A DNA stretch of 64,000 nucleotides. It comes from Candidatus Villigracilis affinis (GTDB lineage Bacteria > Chloroflexota > Anaerolineae > Anaerolineales > Villigracilaceae). The number at the start of each line of letters is the position of its first letter. Within the stretch, counting starts at the first letter, position 1. The notes under the pieces are model-generated. The model was not told the DNA's origin. It did not search any database and saw only the letters and a list, made by a program, of their open reading frames with translations. The stretch lies in NCBI GenBank assembly GCA_016718275.1, contig JADKEA010000001.1:310001-374000 (forward strand), read 5' to 3'. Below are positions 15,908 through 24,302 of the stretch, piece after piece. The position numbers were made by a program, and so were the translations under genes.

Positions 15908-18900
15908 ATGGCTGACTATTTATTCCGTGGTTCACTCGAAAAACTCGACCCTGAGACTTATGAATTGACCCAGTTAGAGCAGGAGCGGCAGTATCGCAAG
16001 TTGATCCTGATCCCCAGCGAATCAACTGCGCCGATGGCCGCCCGTGAAGCATTGGCTTCAGCGTTCCAAAATATTTATGCAGAAGGCTATCCCGACGAAG
16101 CGTCACGCTGGATGACCGAGGATGAAATTCTCGATTATCCCGCGCGACTTGCTGATTATCGCCGCAACGGTGACCCGCGCTACTACAAAGGCGTGGAATA
16201 TGCCGACGCCGTGGAAGCCCTCGCACGCCGACGTGCCGCCGAAGCTTTCGCTGCCAATGGCTTTACCGCTGATCAAATCTTCGTCAACGTGCAGGCGCTT
16301 TCGGGCGGCCCCGCCAACAACGCAGTTTATCAGGCGCTGTTGAATGTCGGCGATACCGTCATGGGTCTCGACCTGCTGCACGGCGGACATCTCTCGCACG
16401 GCTCGCCCGTCAACCGCAGCGGCAAATGGTTCAAGGCTGTGCATTATTCGGTGGATGCGAACGAGAAACTCGATTACGAAGCCATCCGTCAATTGGCGCT
16501 CGAAAATAAACCCAAATTGCTCATTGCGGGCTATTCCTCTTATTCATGGGTTCCCGATTGGAAGAAATTCCGCGAGATCGCCAATGAAGTCGGCGCGTAT
16601 TTCCTTGCGGATATTTCACACATCGGCGGTCTGGTCGCGGCGGGAGTTGCGCCTTCGCCGATCGGCATTGCCGATGTGGTGATGTCTACCACCCACAAAT
16701 CGCTCGACGGCCCGCGCGGTGCAGTGTTAATGACCACCAAAGCGGATATTGCCAAGAAGATCGACAAGGCGGTCTTCCCCGGCGAACAGGGCGGTCCGCA
16801 TGTGAATGTGTTTGCGGGTCTTGCTCTGACCTTCAAACTGGCCCAGACCAAACAGTTTAAACGCCTGCAAGAACAGACCATCAAAAACGCCGTTGCGATG
16901 GCCGATCAATTCACCAAGCGCGGACTGCGCGTGCCCTTCGGCGGCACGGACTGTCACATGCTGAATGTGGATTGCTCCTCCATCAAAGGCGAAGACGGAA
17001 CCACCTTGAGCGGCGATCAGGCGGCGCGCATTCTCGATATCGTGGGTGTGGTCGTCAACCGCAACACCATCCCTGGCGATAAAAGCGCGGCGGCTCCTTC
17101 GGGCATCCGCCTCGGCACGCCGTGGATCAGCCAGCGCGGATTCGACGAAAAGAAATCGCGTCAGCTTGCCGATGTCATCGCCGATGTGCTGTTGGCGTGC
17201 GCTCCTCACGCAGTGGACACCGTGCGCAAGGGACGTCAGCGCCGCGCCAAATTGGATTTCAATGTGTTGAATGCCGCCAAGTTGAAGGTGAGGAAGTTGG
17301 CAGAAACAGCGGGCATTGATTTCAAATCGAAGAAGAGCGGGTATCCGCATTTCTATTACATCGACGATAAATCCACGAGCGGTGTGTTCGAGATCACGGG
17401 CTTGCGCGTGCGTCAGGTTTTGGATTATGCCGCCTCCTCTGACTTGAGCGCATTGAAGCCAGGTAAGAGTCAGGCCACCACCCTCGCCACCCCGAAAGGG
17501 ACGGTGAAGGGTGTGTTGACCTGCATCGATTTCGGCGCGTATTATTTGCAAGTGCCTGCCGCCAAAGCGGGCATGGTCGGCGCGTGGCTGCGCGATCTTT
17601 CAGACGGCTACGTGTCGTTCAACCTTGATGGCAGCAAAGACTTTAGCGCGAAGAGAATGCCTGGGCCGACGATCGTTGCAGATTGGAAGAAACTCAAAGC
17701 GGTGAAGGTGACTGGAAACGGCGTCGATGCTGATAAACCCTGGTTCATCGGAACCATGCCCAACGTTAAGAAAGATGCGCTGCCGCCCTTCGAGTGGAAT
17801 GAGGCGGAAGGCGAGTTAAAGAAAACAGCGTTGAATCAAGTCCATAGAGATTTGGGCGGCAGAATGGTCCCCTTCGCTGGTTGGGAAATGCCTGTGCAGT
17901 ACACGGGGATTTTTGAGGAGCACCTTGCCACACGCAATGCGGCGGGGCTGTTCGATGTTTCGCACATGGGCGTGTACGATGTGCGCGGCGCGGATGCGGC
18001 TTCGTTCCTCGATACGGTCTGCGGCAATGACTGCGGCGGACTGCTGCCTGGCGAGTCTTTGTATTCGCACTTCCTGACCCCCGATGCGGACGTGATCGAT
18101 GACACGCTCATCTATCGCCGCGGCTGGGACAATTATCTCGTGGTCGTGAACGCGTCGAACGATGACAAGGATCGCACATGGCTCGAAAGCGTGCGCGATG
18201 GCAAAGTGAAAATTGACAACGGCCGACCGTGGGCGCGGACGTACGGCTATGAAGCGAACATCCGCAACCTGCGCGACCCGCGCTCTGGTAATGAAATGCG
18301 CGTGGACATTGCGCTGCAAGGGCCAAAGAGCCGCGACACGCTGCTGGCGATGGGCGTGGACGATGCGACCCGCGCGCGCATTATGAAGTTGAAGAGAACT
18401 GAGTTGTGCGATGCAGTGGTTGGCGGATTTGATCTGATCGTTTCGCGCACGGGCTACACAGGCGAGAAGATGGCCTTTGAATTATTCGTCCACCCCGAAC
18501 GCGCCGTGGACTTCTGGCTGGCGGTGATGAAAGCTGGCGAGCAGTTCGGCGTGAAAGCCATCGGCTTGGGCGCGCGCGATTCTCTGCGCACCGAAGCAGG
18601 CTTGCCGTTGTACGGTCACGAAATGGGATTGGGTTCTGGCAAATTTGACGGCAGAGATTTAGGCGTGGCGGAAGGCGGATTTGGTTCGTACGTCAAACCG
18701 TACAAGCCGTGGTTCATCGGTCGGGACGCTTATGTTGCACGCGAGAAAGAACGCAAGGGCGGCGTCATCCGCTTCACGTTTGATGACCAGCGCGTCCGCA
18801 TGGCGCACAACGGCGACCCCGTGGTGAACGCCAACGGCGAGCGCATTGGCTTCGTCACCTCCTGCGCGATTGATGGTCAGCGCTTCATCACAGGTCAGGC

Positions 18901-19018
18901 TTTTGTGGAGTTTGCGTATGCAAAGGAAGGTACACCGATTCTTATTCATCAAGGCGGCGTGATGGATCGTCCCGCTACGGCGGCGAAGGTGGTGTCGAGG
19001 TTTGCGAAACTCAAGTAA
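15908..19018 (+). CDS. Serine hydroxymethyltransferase fused to glycine-cleavage T protein
   Basis: This 1036-residue fusion joins two one-carbon enzymes. Residues 1 to about 440 are a PLP-dependent SHMT, with the cofactor lysine in STTHKSLDGPRG (Lys264); it converts serine and tetrahydrofolate to glycine and methylene-THF. Residues from about 640 are aminomethyltransferase GcvT (GGRMVPFAGWEMPVQY, later SRTGYTGEKMAFELF), which cleaves the aminomethyl group from lipoylated H protein onto folate. The middle (about 490-570) looks like a degenerate second GcvT fragment (SGVFEITGLRVRQVL, SALKPGKSQ). The two steps share folate and glycine, so channelling is plausible (inference). AGGAGA lies before the ATG. 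A heptad repeat array begins at the stop codon. Confidence 0.95.
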   Translation: MADYLFRGSLEKLDPETYELTQLEQERQYRKLILIPSESTAPMAAREALASAFQNIYAEGYPDEASRWMTEDEILDYPARLADYRRNGDPRYYKGVEYADAVEALARRRAAEAFAANGFTADQIFVNVQALSGGPANNAVYQALLNVGDTVMGLDLLHGGHLSHGSPVNRSGKWFKAVHYSVDANEKLDYEAIRQLALENKPKLLIAGYSSYSWVPDWKKFREIANEVGAYFLADISHIGGLVAAGVAPSPIGIADVVMSTTHKSLDGPRGAVLMTTKADIAKKIDKAVFPGEQGGPHVNVFAGLALTFKLAQTKQFKRLQEQTIKNAVAMADQFTKRGLRVPFGGTDCHMLNVDCSSIKGEDGTTLSGDQAARILDIVGVVVNRNTIPGDKSAAAPSGIRLGTPWISQRGFDEKKSRQLADVIADVLLACAPHAVDTVRKGRQRRAKLDFNVLNAAKLKVRKLAETAGIDFKSKKSGYPHFYYIDDKSTSGVFEITGLRVRQVLDYAASSDLSALKPGKSQATTLATPKGTVKGVLTCIDFGAYYLQVPAAKAGMVGAWLRDLSDGYVSFNLDGSKDFSAKRMPGPTIVADWKKLKAVKVTGNGVDADKPWFIGTMPNVKKDALPPFEWNEAEGELKKTALNQVHRDLGGRMVPFAGWEMPVQYTGIFEEHLATRNAAGLFDVSHMGVYDVRGADAASFLDTVCGNDCGGLLPGESLYSHFLTPDADVIDDTLIYRRGWDNYLVVVNASNDDKDRTWLESVRDGKVKIDNGRPWARTYGYEANIRNLRDPRSGNEMRVDIALQGPKSRDTLLAMGVDDATRARIMKLKRTELCDAVVGGFDLIVSRTGYTGEKMAFELFVHPERAVDFWLAVMKAGEQFGVKAIGLGARDSLRTEAGLPLYGHEMGLGSGKFDGRDLGVAEGGFGSYVKPYKPWFIGRDAYVAREKERKGGVIRFTFDDQRVRMAHNGDPVVNANGERIGFVTSCAIDGQRFITGQAFVEFAYAKEGTPILIHQGGVMDRPATAAKVVSRFAKLK

Positions 19019-19058
19019 TTGGTGATTGGAGATTGGTGATTGGAGATTGGTAATTGGG
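19017..19058 (+). repeat. Heptad array: six units of GATTGGW type
   Basis: Six consecutive 7-mers in perfect register: AATTGGT, GATTGGA, GATTGGT, GATTGGA, GATTGGT, AATTGGG. The first unit overlaps the glyA-gcvT stop codon. A GGGACGGC/GCCGTCCC hairpin (19056-19083) follows without a T run. Confidence 0.85.
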
Positions 19059-19105
19059 ACGGCTTGTTCCCTCAGGCCGTCCCTACTAAAATAAAGATGT
19101 GCCGT

Positions 19106-19692
19106 ATGTCAGATCTTAAGCAAAAGCAATTGAGAGTATGATCCAAACATGCTAAACAAGGCGACATAGAGGCATTAAAGGATTTGGTTGTTTTACTTCA
19201 CCCATCAAATTATTCACAAAAGGCGCTGATGGATATATACACATCGAAATCAGCCACAAATATGCAGAGAGAATTTATTTCATCACAAAACCACCTGTAT
19301 TCAAAGTTTGAGCTGCAAAAGATTCTTAAAATATAACTGGCTAATGATAGGGATATTGAGGATATTGAGGATATTGCTGAAATAATAAATATTTTAGAAG
19401 CAGAAGAAGTCGATGTATATAATTAATCCAGCGCCGGATGGAAAAAGTTCAATCTGGATTGATGTAAAAATATCAAGAAGCCTTGGAGAAAATCTTTATT
19501 TCTGGCAAATCTACTCCGGAACAAAAAGAACTTATATGGCTCCATAAAGATACGGTGGTGCGGATAGATTCAAACAAATATGAATCCAGTGAACACAGCA
19601 TATCAGAGTACGAAGATGATGATGGTCATACGAGAAAGCGGATTGATGCAAAAGTTGTTATGTGGTTGATAGAAAAAAATTTCCTTTGCTGA
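19106..19692 (+). pseudogene. Decayed copy 1 of a tandem paralogue pair, unknown function
   Basis: From the ATG at 19106 the frame reads a short start, a TGA at 19139, and then SKHAKQGDIEALKDLVVLLH and further sequence to TAA at about 19334. Other frames follow (a run of DIEDIEDIEDI from a 9-bp repeat, then the 69-residue frame 19483-19692 with STPEQKELIWLHKDTV and EYEDDDGHTRKRID). The order of these pieces matches copy 2 at 19928: HAKQGDIEALKDL parallels HARKGDLESLRYL and STPEQKELI parallels STPEQKELM. The region is AT-richer than its neighbours. It looks like a gene broken by nonsense and frameshift changes. No family is recognised. Confidence 0.7.
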
Positions 19693-19927
19693 TTATATAA
19701 AGAAACGACAGTATCAACAAATGACGAGCAGATTGTGTTTTCTTTTTTACTTCATCGTAGTTATTAACAAAGAAATCTCAAAATCAACAACCTTTTTCTG
19801 GAATGGTGGAAATATTAATGGAATGACGAAGGGTAGAATGCCTTTCAACTAAACAAATATTGAAAAGCAAGGTTTTCTTTCAAGCAAGGGTAATATCAGA
19901 AAATTCTATATTTAAAGGCAGATAATT

Positions 19928-20510
19928 ATGGACGAGCATCAACGAGCCAAAGCAATCGACGCCATGAAAGCAGCCTCAATAAACGGAGACGGGAATGCTT
20001 TAATGGATTTAATTGCTTTGCTGGAATCGGGGAAATACAATTCCCAGAAAATATTGTCGGAAATTTACACAAATGGGAATTTGTCGAAACAGCAAAAAGA
20101 ATTGATAGAATCAAAAGTTGATTTATTTTCGAAATACCGCCTTCTTGCCGAAACGTTGGCAGGACATGCTCGAAAAGGTGATTTAGAGTCATTAAGATAT
20201 TTGATTGACTTAACAAAAAATGAAAAAATTGACACGCTCATGGGAGCGCGAATTATAAGTGATGTATTTTTTCAGAAAATTCAACGCCCGAACAAAAGGA
20301 ATTAATGGCAAATCAAGATACATAGCGATTGATTATAGAATTGAGGAAAGAAGCGGATATGAAACTGTAGACGAGGATGGCGTTGATGAGGATGGACACA
20401 GCTACCATACACAGGTGCGAGTTTGGACTACTTGGGAAGCAAAAGTACCCATAACTTTTTATGAATACATAAAACCTTCATTAGATAAATTGTCAAACGA
20501 GGATCGTTGA
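19928..20510 (+). pseudogene. Decayed copy 2 of the tandem paralogue pair
   Basis: The first frame (19928-20305, 125 residues) contains two helical repeats, DGNALMDLIALLESGKYNSQ and HARKGDLESLRYLID. It loses frame near SDVFF; the third frame then continues as ENSTPEQKELMANQDT, and the frame 20259-20510 carries on with IAIDYRIEERSGYETVDEDG and ends at LSNEDR. At least two frameshifts are needed to rejoin it. The segments align in order with copy 1. No catalytic motif or membrane segment is visible. The first frame could still be translated, so 19928-20305 may make a short protein. Confidence 0.65.
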
Positions 20511-20571
20511 TACTACTTACTAGTGAATCGGCATTTTGCGACTTACTTTGGATGTTAAAAAAGGAGAAAAT

Positions 20572-20919
20572 ATGAACTTCAAATCCATAGGATATATTCT
20601 TATTGCCCTTTCAGTAATAACATGTTGTTTTTCCTCCTGTCTCCTTTATTATTTTGCGCCATCAACGCCAATAAGTGGAAACTCTCCACAAGCCCTATTT
20701 CTTAACTTATTTTGCATGGCAATTGTTGCCGCCTTTATTTTGGGGATAGGCTTACTCATTTATTCCAAGGTGGCTGATGGACAAAAGAGAAATACACAAG
20801 CCCAACTTGAAATACAGTCAAAACGCGAAAAAATGGAAAATGACGCTAAAAAAGCAGAGGAAGCTAAGAAAAGAGAAGATGAGCTTATCGATAAATGGAT
20901 AAAAAAGAAACCAGAATAA
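20572..20919 (+). CDS. Small two-pass membrane protein with charged coiled-coil tail
   Basis: The 115-residue product has two transmembrane helices (about residues 5-28 and 45-68). A strongly charged helix follows (QLEIQSKREKMENDAKKAEE and on to WIKKKPE), probably a cytoplasmic coiled coil. AAGGAGAAAAT lies directly before the ATG at 20572. No family is recognised. It lies in the AT-rich accessory patch and is followed by a CCCTCTCC/GGAGAGGG palindrome with a T run. Confidence 0.65.
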   Translation: MNFKSIGYILIALSVITCCFSSCLLYYFAPSTPISGNSPQALFLNLFCMAIVAAFILGIGLLIYSKVADGQKRNTQAQLEIQSKREKMENDAKKAEEAKKREDELIDKWIKKKPE

Positions 20920-21040
20920 ATACTCTCGTATCGTTGGTTCAACGTCAGCAATGAATTGATCGCACGCAACTCGATTAAGGTAATTTTTGAGCTGGGCGGA
21001 CCTCTCCCTGATTAGCGTCATAATCGGCATGTTGACTTGT

Positions 21041-21068
21041 CCCTCTCCAAAAGGAGAGGGCATTTTTT
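21041..21068 (+). terminator. Palindrome with T run, terminator-like
   Basis: CCCTCTCC-AAAA-GGAGAGGG is followed by CATTTTTTG. A related GGAGAGGGCATTTT sequence recurs at about 21936-21955, on the other side of the toxin-antitoxin pair. Confidence 0.6.
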
Positions 21069-21104
21069 GTCTTCTTTTCTGTGTGATAAGGTTGTTGAAT
21101 ATCC

Positions 21105-21147
21105 TAGCCAACGTTTCGTTTGAGGAAGGTTCTAGCTTCTCCCCCTT
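21105..21147 (+). repeat. Dispersed repeat, copy A
   Basis: A segment of about 43 bp starting TAGCCAACGTTTCGTTTGAG and continuing into GGTTCTAGCTTCTCCCC is nearly identical to the segment at 24260. It lies upstream of the toxin gene, next to a TCTCCCCCTTGGGGGAGA palindrome. Confidence 0.75.
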
Positions 21148-21192
21148 GGGGGAGACGGGAGAGGGGTTTTGTTTTTGGTGGCAGAACAGACC

Positions 21193-21220
21193 TTGACTAA
21201 CGTATCAATTATGGTACACT
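21193..21220 (+). promoter_or_regulatory. Promoter of the toxin-antitoxin operon, leaderless
   Basis: TTGACT (21193-21198) and TACACT (21215-21220) are spaced by 16 nt. The ATG lies 6 nt after the -10 box and there is no Shine-Dalgarno sequence. Confidence 0.75.
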
Positions 21221-21226
21221 ACCCGC

Positions 21227-21586
21227 ATGGATAAAGATGAAGAGGGTAAGCCAATTCTAAATGTTGTATTCTATAAAACCGAAGCAGGCAAAGAGCCTGT
21301 GAGGGAATGGCTGAAAGACATGCCAAAAGAAGATCGTCAAGCCATTGGTGAGGATATCAAAACCGCACAATATGGCTGGCCGCTTGGAATGCCGTTGATC
21401 CGCAAGATCGAGCGCGGGCTTTGGGAAGTACGCTCCCATATTGGAGCAGGAATTGCGCGGGTATTTTTTACAGTTATGGACAAGACCATGATCCTCTTGC
21501 ATGGGTTTGTCAAAAAGTCACAGAAAACACCTCAGGATGAATTGGATACTGCCCGCCATCGGTTGAAGAATATAGAGAAGGATTAA
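21227..21586 (+). CDS. RelE/HigB-like toxin (phage Gp49-related family)
   Basis: The 119-residue protein matches the Gp49/HigB branch of the RelE superfamily. Typical family features are VFYKTEAGKEPVREWLKDMP, the central GMPLIRKIERGLWEVRS, and ARVFFTVMDKTMILLHGFVK near the C-terminus. Family members are mRNA interferases that act on the ribosome. The start is the leaderless ATG at 21227. The antitoxin gene follows after only 3 nt, in the toxin-first order typical of higBA. The operon sits in an AT-rich patch flanked by palindromic repeats, which suggests acquired DNA. Confidence 0.9.
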   Translation: MDKDEEGKPILNVVFYKTEAGKEPVREWLKDMPKEDRQAIGEDIKTAQYGWPLGMPLIRKIERGLWEVRSHIGAGIARVFFTVMDKTMILLHGFVKKSQKTPQDELDTARHRLKNIEKD

Positions 21587-21589
21587 GTC

Positions 21590-21871
21590 ATGAATAAAAA
21601 ACACATCGGAAGCAACTTTGATGATTTCCTAAAAGAAGAAAAAATTTACGAGCAGGTACAAGCTGCCGCCATCAAGCGAGTCATTGCCTATCAAATTGCG
21701 GAAGAAATGAAGAAAAAGAATCTGACCAAAACTGAAATGGCAAACCGCATGAAGACCAGCCGCGCCGCGCTGGAGCGTCTGCTTGACCCTGAAAATGCCT
21801 CTATCACTTTAATTACGTTGGAGCGTGCCGCATCCGCTTTGGGAAAGAAGTTGACGGTACAGTTGGCATAA
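21590..21871 (+). CDS. XRE-family antitoxin (HigA-like)
   Basis: This 93-residue protein starts GSNFDDFLKEEKIYEQVQAA, a common opening of antitoxins paired with Gp49-type toxins. It carries a helix-turn-helix at about residues 40-75 (EMKKKNLTKTEMANRMKTSR followed by ALERLLDPENASITL). It should bind and neutralise the toxin at 21227 and repress their shared promoter. The start lies 3 nt after the toxin stop, so translation is coupled. A weak GAAGGAT site lies inside the end of the toxin gene. Confidence 0.9.
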   Translation: MNKKHIGSNFDDFLKEEKIYEQVQAAAIKRVIAYQIAEEMKKKNLTKTEMANRMKTSRAALERLLDPENASITLITLERAASALGKKLTVQLA

Positions 21872-22190
21872 TATTGAAAAATTTGGTCGTGCAATTGGCT
21901 GAGACGATTTATGAGTAAGACGATATGCTCTTTCCTTTTGGAGAGGGCATTTTGATTGTGGTCTGTGCCCCCTCCGCCTTCGGCACCTCCCCCAAATGGG
22001 ACAATAAAAAGTATTCAAAAAATTGTATGTATTCCATCGTCCCATTTGGGGGAGGACGGGTGGGGGTCGAGTCTGCGCCAATCCAGGCGATTTTTGGGCT
22101 GAGTGATTGTCCCCGCTTATGATAGCAATTGACAGTAAGAAGTTGTATGATGAACCTATCCCTGTCGCAAATATCATTATGGAGAAACTC
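21872..22190 (+). repeat. Intergenic region with a long palindromic element
   Basis: CCTCCCCCAAATGGGAC (21986-22002) is mirrored exactly by GTCCCATTTGGGGGAGG (22039-22055), giving 17-bp arms around a 36-nt loop. The flanks are rich in C on one side and G on the other. It has the shape of a small palindromic intergenic repeat or MITE-like element. No gene is seen here. Confidence 0.7.
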
Positions 22191-22952
22191 ATGAACAAAG
22201 ACACACTTCGTCAACTTGCCAATGCACTGTCCGTAGTCATCGCACTTACCGTCAACATCCTCGCCAGCACCCTGCCGCTCAACGGGCAGAACACAGGCGA
22301 GATCTCAGACCGCTTTCAAGTCTACTTCGTCCCTGCGGGGTACGTCTTCGCCATTTGGGGCATCATCTACATCGGCTGGATCGCATTCAGCATTTATCAA
22401 TTTCGAGCCGACCAAAAGGAAAGTCCACGCCTGCGCAAGCTCGGATATTTATTTGCACTAAGCGGCATCTTCAACGCGGCCTGGCTTTTCTGCTGGCATT
22501 ACAACCTGTTCGGCTTGAGTGTGCTTGTCATGCTCACCCTGCTCGGTCTGCTCATCGCCAGTTATCTCAAACTCAACGTCGGGCGCACACCTGTCAGCGC
22601 CGCTGAAAAATGGAGCGTGGATGTTCCTTTCAGCGTCTACCTCGGCTGGATCTCCGTCGCCACAGTTGCCAACGTCACCGACTATCTTTACTTCATCAAC
22701 TGGACTGGATTTGGACTCGCGCCGCAGGCTTGGGCGGTTGTCATGCTGGTTGTTGCGTGTCTGCTTGGTCTGCTCATGACGGTCACCCGCAGGGACAGCG
22801 GATACGTCTTCGTGTTGGTTTGGTCCTTCGCTGGGATCGCTCAAAAGCAGGCCGACACGGCTCTGGTGGCGAATAGCGCCTGGGTCGCAACAGTCTTCGT
22901 GCTTGGGCTGGCGATCTACAGCATCATTCAACGGCGGCGCGCAAAGGCATAA
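22191..22952 (+). CDS. TspO/MBR-related membrane protein
   Basis: The 253-residue protein has about seven hydrophobic segments. It resembles the tryptophan-rich TspO-like family: YFVPAGYVFAIWGIIYIGWI is the characteristic first block, followed by SGIFNAAWLFCWHYNLFGLS and SVYLGWISVATVANVTDYL. Bacterial relatives bind porphyrins or act in stress signalling, but this longer type is mostly uncharacterised. The ATG at 22191 has GGAGAAAC upstream, and an upstream in-frame start at 22107 is less likely. A GGACGGGCAAATTGCCCGTCC terminator-type palindrome follows. Confidence 0.75.
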   Translation: MNKDTLRQLANALSVVIALTVNILASTLPLNGQNTGEISDRFQVYFVPAGYVFAIWGIIYIGWIAFSIYQFRADQKESPRLRKLGYLFALSGIFNAAWLFCWHYNLFGLSVLVMLTLLGLLIASYLKLNVGRTPVSAAEKWSVDVPFSVYLGWISVATVANVTDYLYFINWTGFGLAPQAWAVVMLVVACLLGLLMTVTRRDSGYVFVLVWSFAGIAQKQADTALVANSAWVATVFVLGLAIYSIIQRRRAKA

Positions 22953-22972
22953 CAAAAGCAATTCAGGAATCA

Positions 22973-23003
22973 AAAGGACGGGCAAATTGCCCGTCCTTTC
23001 TTT
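22973..23003 (+). terminator. Intrinsic terminator
   Basis: AAAGGACGGGCAA pairs with TTGCCCGTCCTTT and is followed by CTTTTT. It lies about 20 nt after the TspO-like stop. Confidence 0.9.
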
Positions 23004-23035
23004 TTACACTCAATCTAGGAGGAGAGAGATGCTTC

Positions 23036-24016
23036 TTATTGAGGCGGGAGAAGAACCGCGTCAATTACGTGGATCACACCATTGGAGGCTTCGATGTCGG
23101 TAATGATGACTTGCACGGTGTCGTTCAGGAAAACCTTGCCATCCTTGACAGTGATGGTGACATCCTTGCCAAGTACAGTGGTCGCGCCGGAAAGAGTAAC
23201 TACATCCGCGGCCATGACCTTGCCAGAAACGACATGATAGAGCAGGATGTCGGTCAACGCCTGCTTGCTTTCGGGCAGGAGCAATGTGTCAAGGGTGCCA
23301 GCGGGTAATGCAGCGAAGGCATCGTCCGTGGGAGCAAAAACTGTGAAGGGACCATCGCCGCTCAAAGTCTCGACCAGATCGGCGGCTGTCAGAGCAGCTA
23401 CCAGGGTGGTGAAGCGACCGTCAGCGACAGCGATGTCCACGATGGTGTTCTTTTCTTCCATCGCAGCTTCATCGGCTGGAGGCAGGAGGACCGCATCGAT
23501 CACATGGATCACGCCATTGGAAGTGGCTATATCAGTAATAATCACTTGCGCATCGTTGATGTAGACATTGCCCATATCAACTTTGACGGTAACATCCTTG
23601 CCAAGCACGGTGGTGGCGCTGGTCAGAGCGGTCACATCAGCAGCCATGACGTTGCCTGAAACGACATGATAAAGCAGAATGTCGGTCAGAGCCTGCTTGT
23701 TTTCGGGCAGGAGCAAGCTATCGAGTGTGCCAGCGGGTAAAGCGGCGAAAGCATCATCGGTGGGGGCGAATACGGTGAAAGGACCTTCGCCCTTGAGCGT
23801 ATCCACCAGCTCAGCGGCTTGGACTGCGGCCACAAGTGTTGTGAAGCGGCCATCCGCGACAGCGGTGTCTACGATATCGCTGAGCATCGGCTCAGGGGTG
23901 GTGGTTGGCTCAGGCATCGGTGTAGCCGTGGGAGCGGGAGTGGCAGCGGGCGCACAGGCGGCTAAAGCCAGAGAAGCAACTACGAGTAAGACTGCGAACA
24001 TTGAAAAACGTTTCAT
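23036..24016 (-). CDS. Lipoprotein with two fasciclin (FAS1) domains
   Basis: The 326-residue product has a lipoprotein signal peptide (lipobox ALAAC) and a Thr/Pro linker. Two tandem FAS1 domains follow at about residues 45-180 and 190-326. Each contains the H1 box FTVFAPTDDAFAALPAGTLD and the H2-region GVIHVIDAVLLPP. The domains are so similar to each other that a recent internal duplication is likely. FAS1 domains mediate adhesion at the cell surface. The ATG at 24016 has GGAG about 9 nt upstream. The promoter region carries a repeated TTTGYACAGGTT element, so the gene may be regulated. Confidence 0.92.
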   Translation of the reverse strand: MKRFSMFAVLLVVASLALAACAPAATPAPTATPMPEPTTTPEPMLSDIVDTAVADGRFTTLVAAVQAAELVDTLKGEGPFTVFAPTDDAFAALPAGTLDSLLLPENKQALTDILLYHVVSGNVMAADVTALTSATTVLGKDVTVKVDMGNVYINDAQVIITDIATSNGVIHVIDAVLLPPADEAAMEEKNTIVDIAVADGRFTTLVAALTAADLVETLSGDGPFTVFAPTDDAFAALPAGTLDTLLLPESKQALTDILLYHVVSGKVMAADVVTLSGATTVLGKDVTITVKDGKVFLNDTVQVIITDIEASNGVIHVIDAVLLPPQ

Positions 24017-24046
24017 TTTTTTCTCCATTTCTAAGGTTGTTATATG

Positions 24047-24105
24047 TTTGCACAGGTTTTGCACATATATTGTTCGTATTTTACGTGTTTTGTACAGGTT
24101 GTCAA
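24047..24105 (-). promoter_or_regulatory. Promoter with possible operator repeats for the FAS1 gene
   Basis: On the minus strand TTGACA (24100-24105) and TAAAAT (24078-24083) are spaced by 16 nt. The plus strand shows TTTGCACAGGTT at 24047-24058 and TTTGTACAGGTT at 24089-24100. The second copy fills the spacer and touches the -35 box; the first lies in the untranslated leader. Such paired sites suggest repression by a DNA-binding protein, which cannot be named from the sequence. Confidence 0.6.
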
Positions 24106-24259
24106 TATACTAGAATATTCTCTAATAAATTACTTAATCTAGCCAGTGTTTTTGGATACGATCACGAGGGTTTGATGAGAACTTTATAATATTGCTATTA
24201 ATCTTCCGAAGAAAACAAATTTAGAATGTCGTATTTGCCTACAGGGTTTTGACTTCTTT

Positions 24260-24302
24260 TAGCCAACATTTCGTTTGAGGAAGGTTCTAGCCTCTCCCCT
24301 TT
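24260..24302 (+). repeat. Dispersed repeat, copy B
   Basis: This segment starts TAGCCAACATTTCGTTTGAG and continues GGTTCTAGCCTCTCCCC. It matches copy A at 21105 with only a few changes. It lies upstream of the PPK2 pair. The rest of the gap from 24106 to 24391 shows no gene. Confidence 0.75.

Noticed and set aside
16727..17551. Open frame of about 274 codons opposite glyA-gcvT
   Set aside because: The composition is His/Arg-rich, as expected for an antisense shadow of a GC-rich gene. No independent support was found.
19017..19058. Possible CRISPR array
   Set aside because: The units are 7 nt long and directly contiguous, without spacers. No cas gene is in the window.
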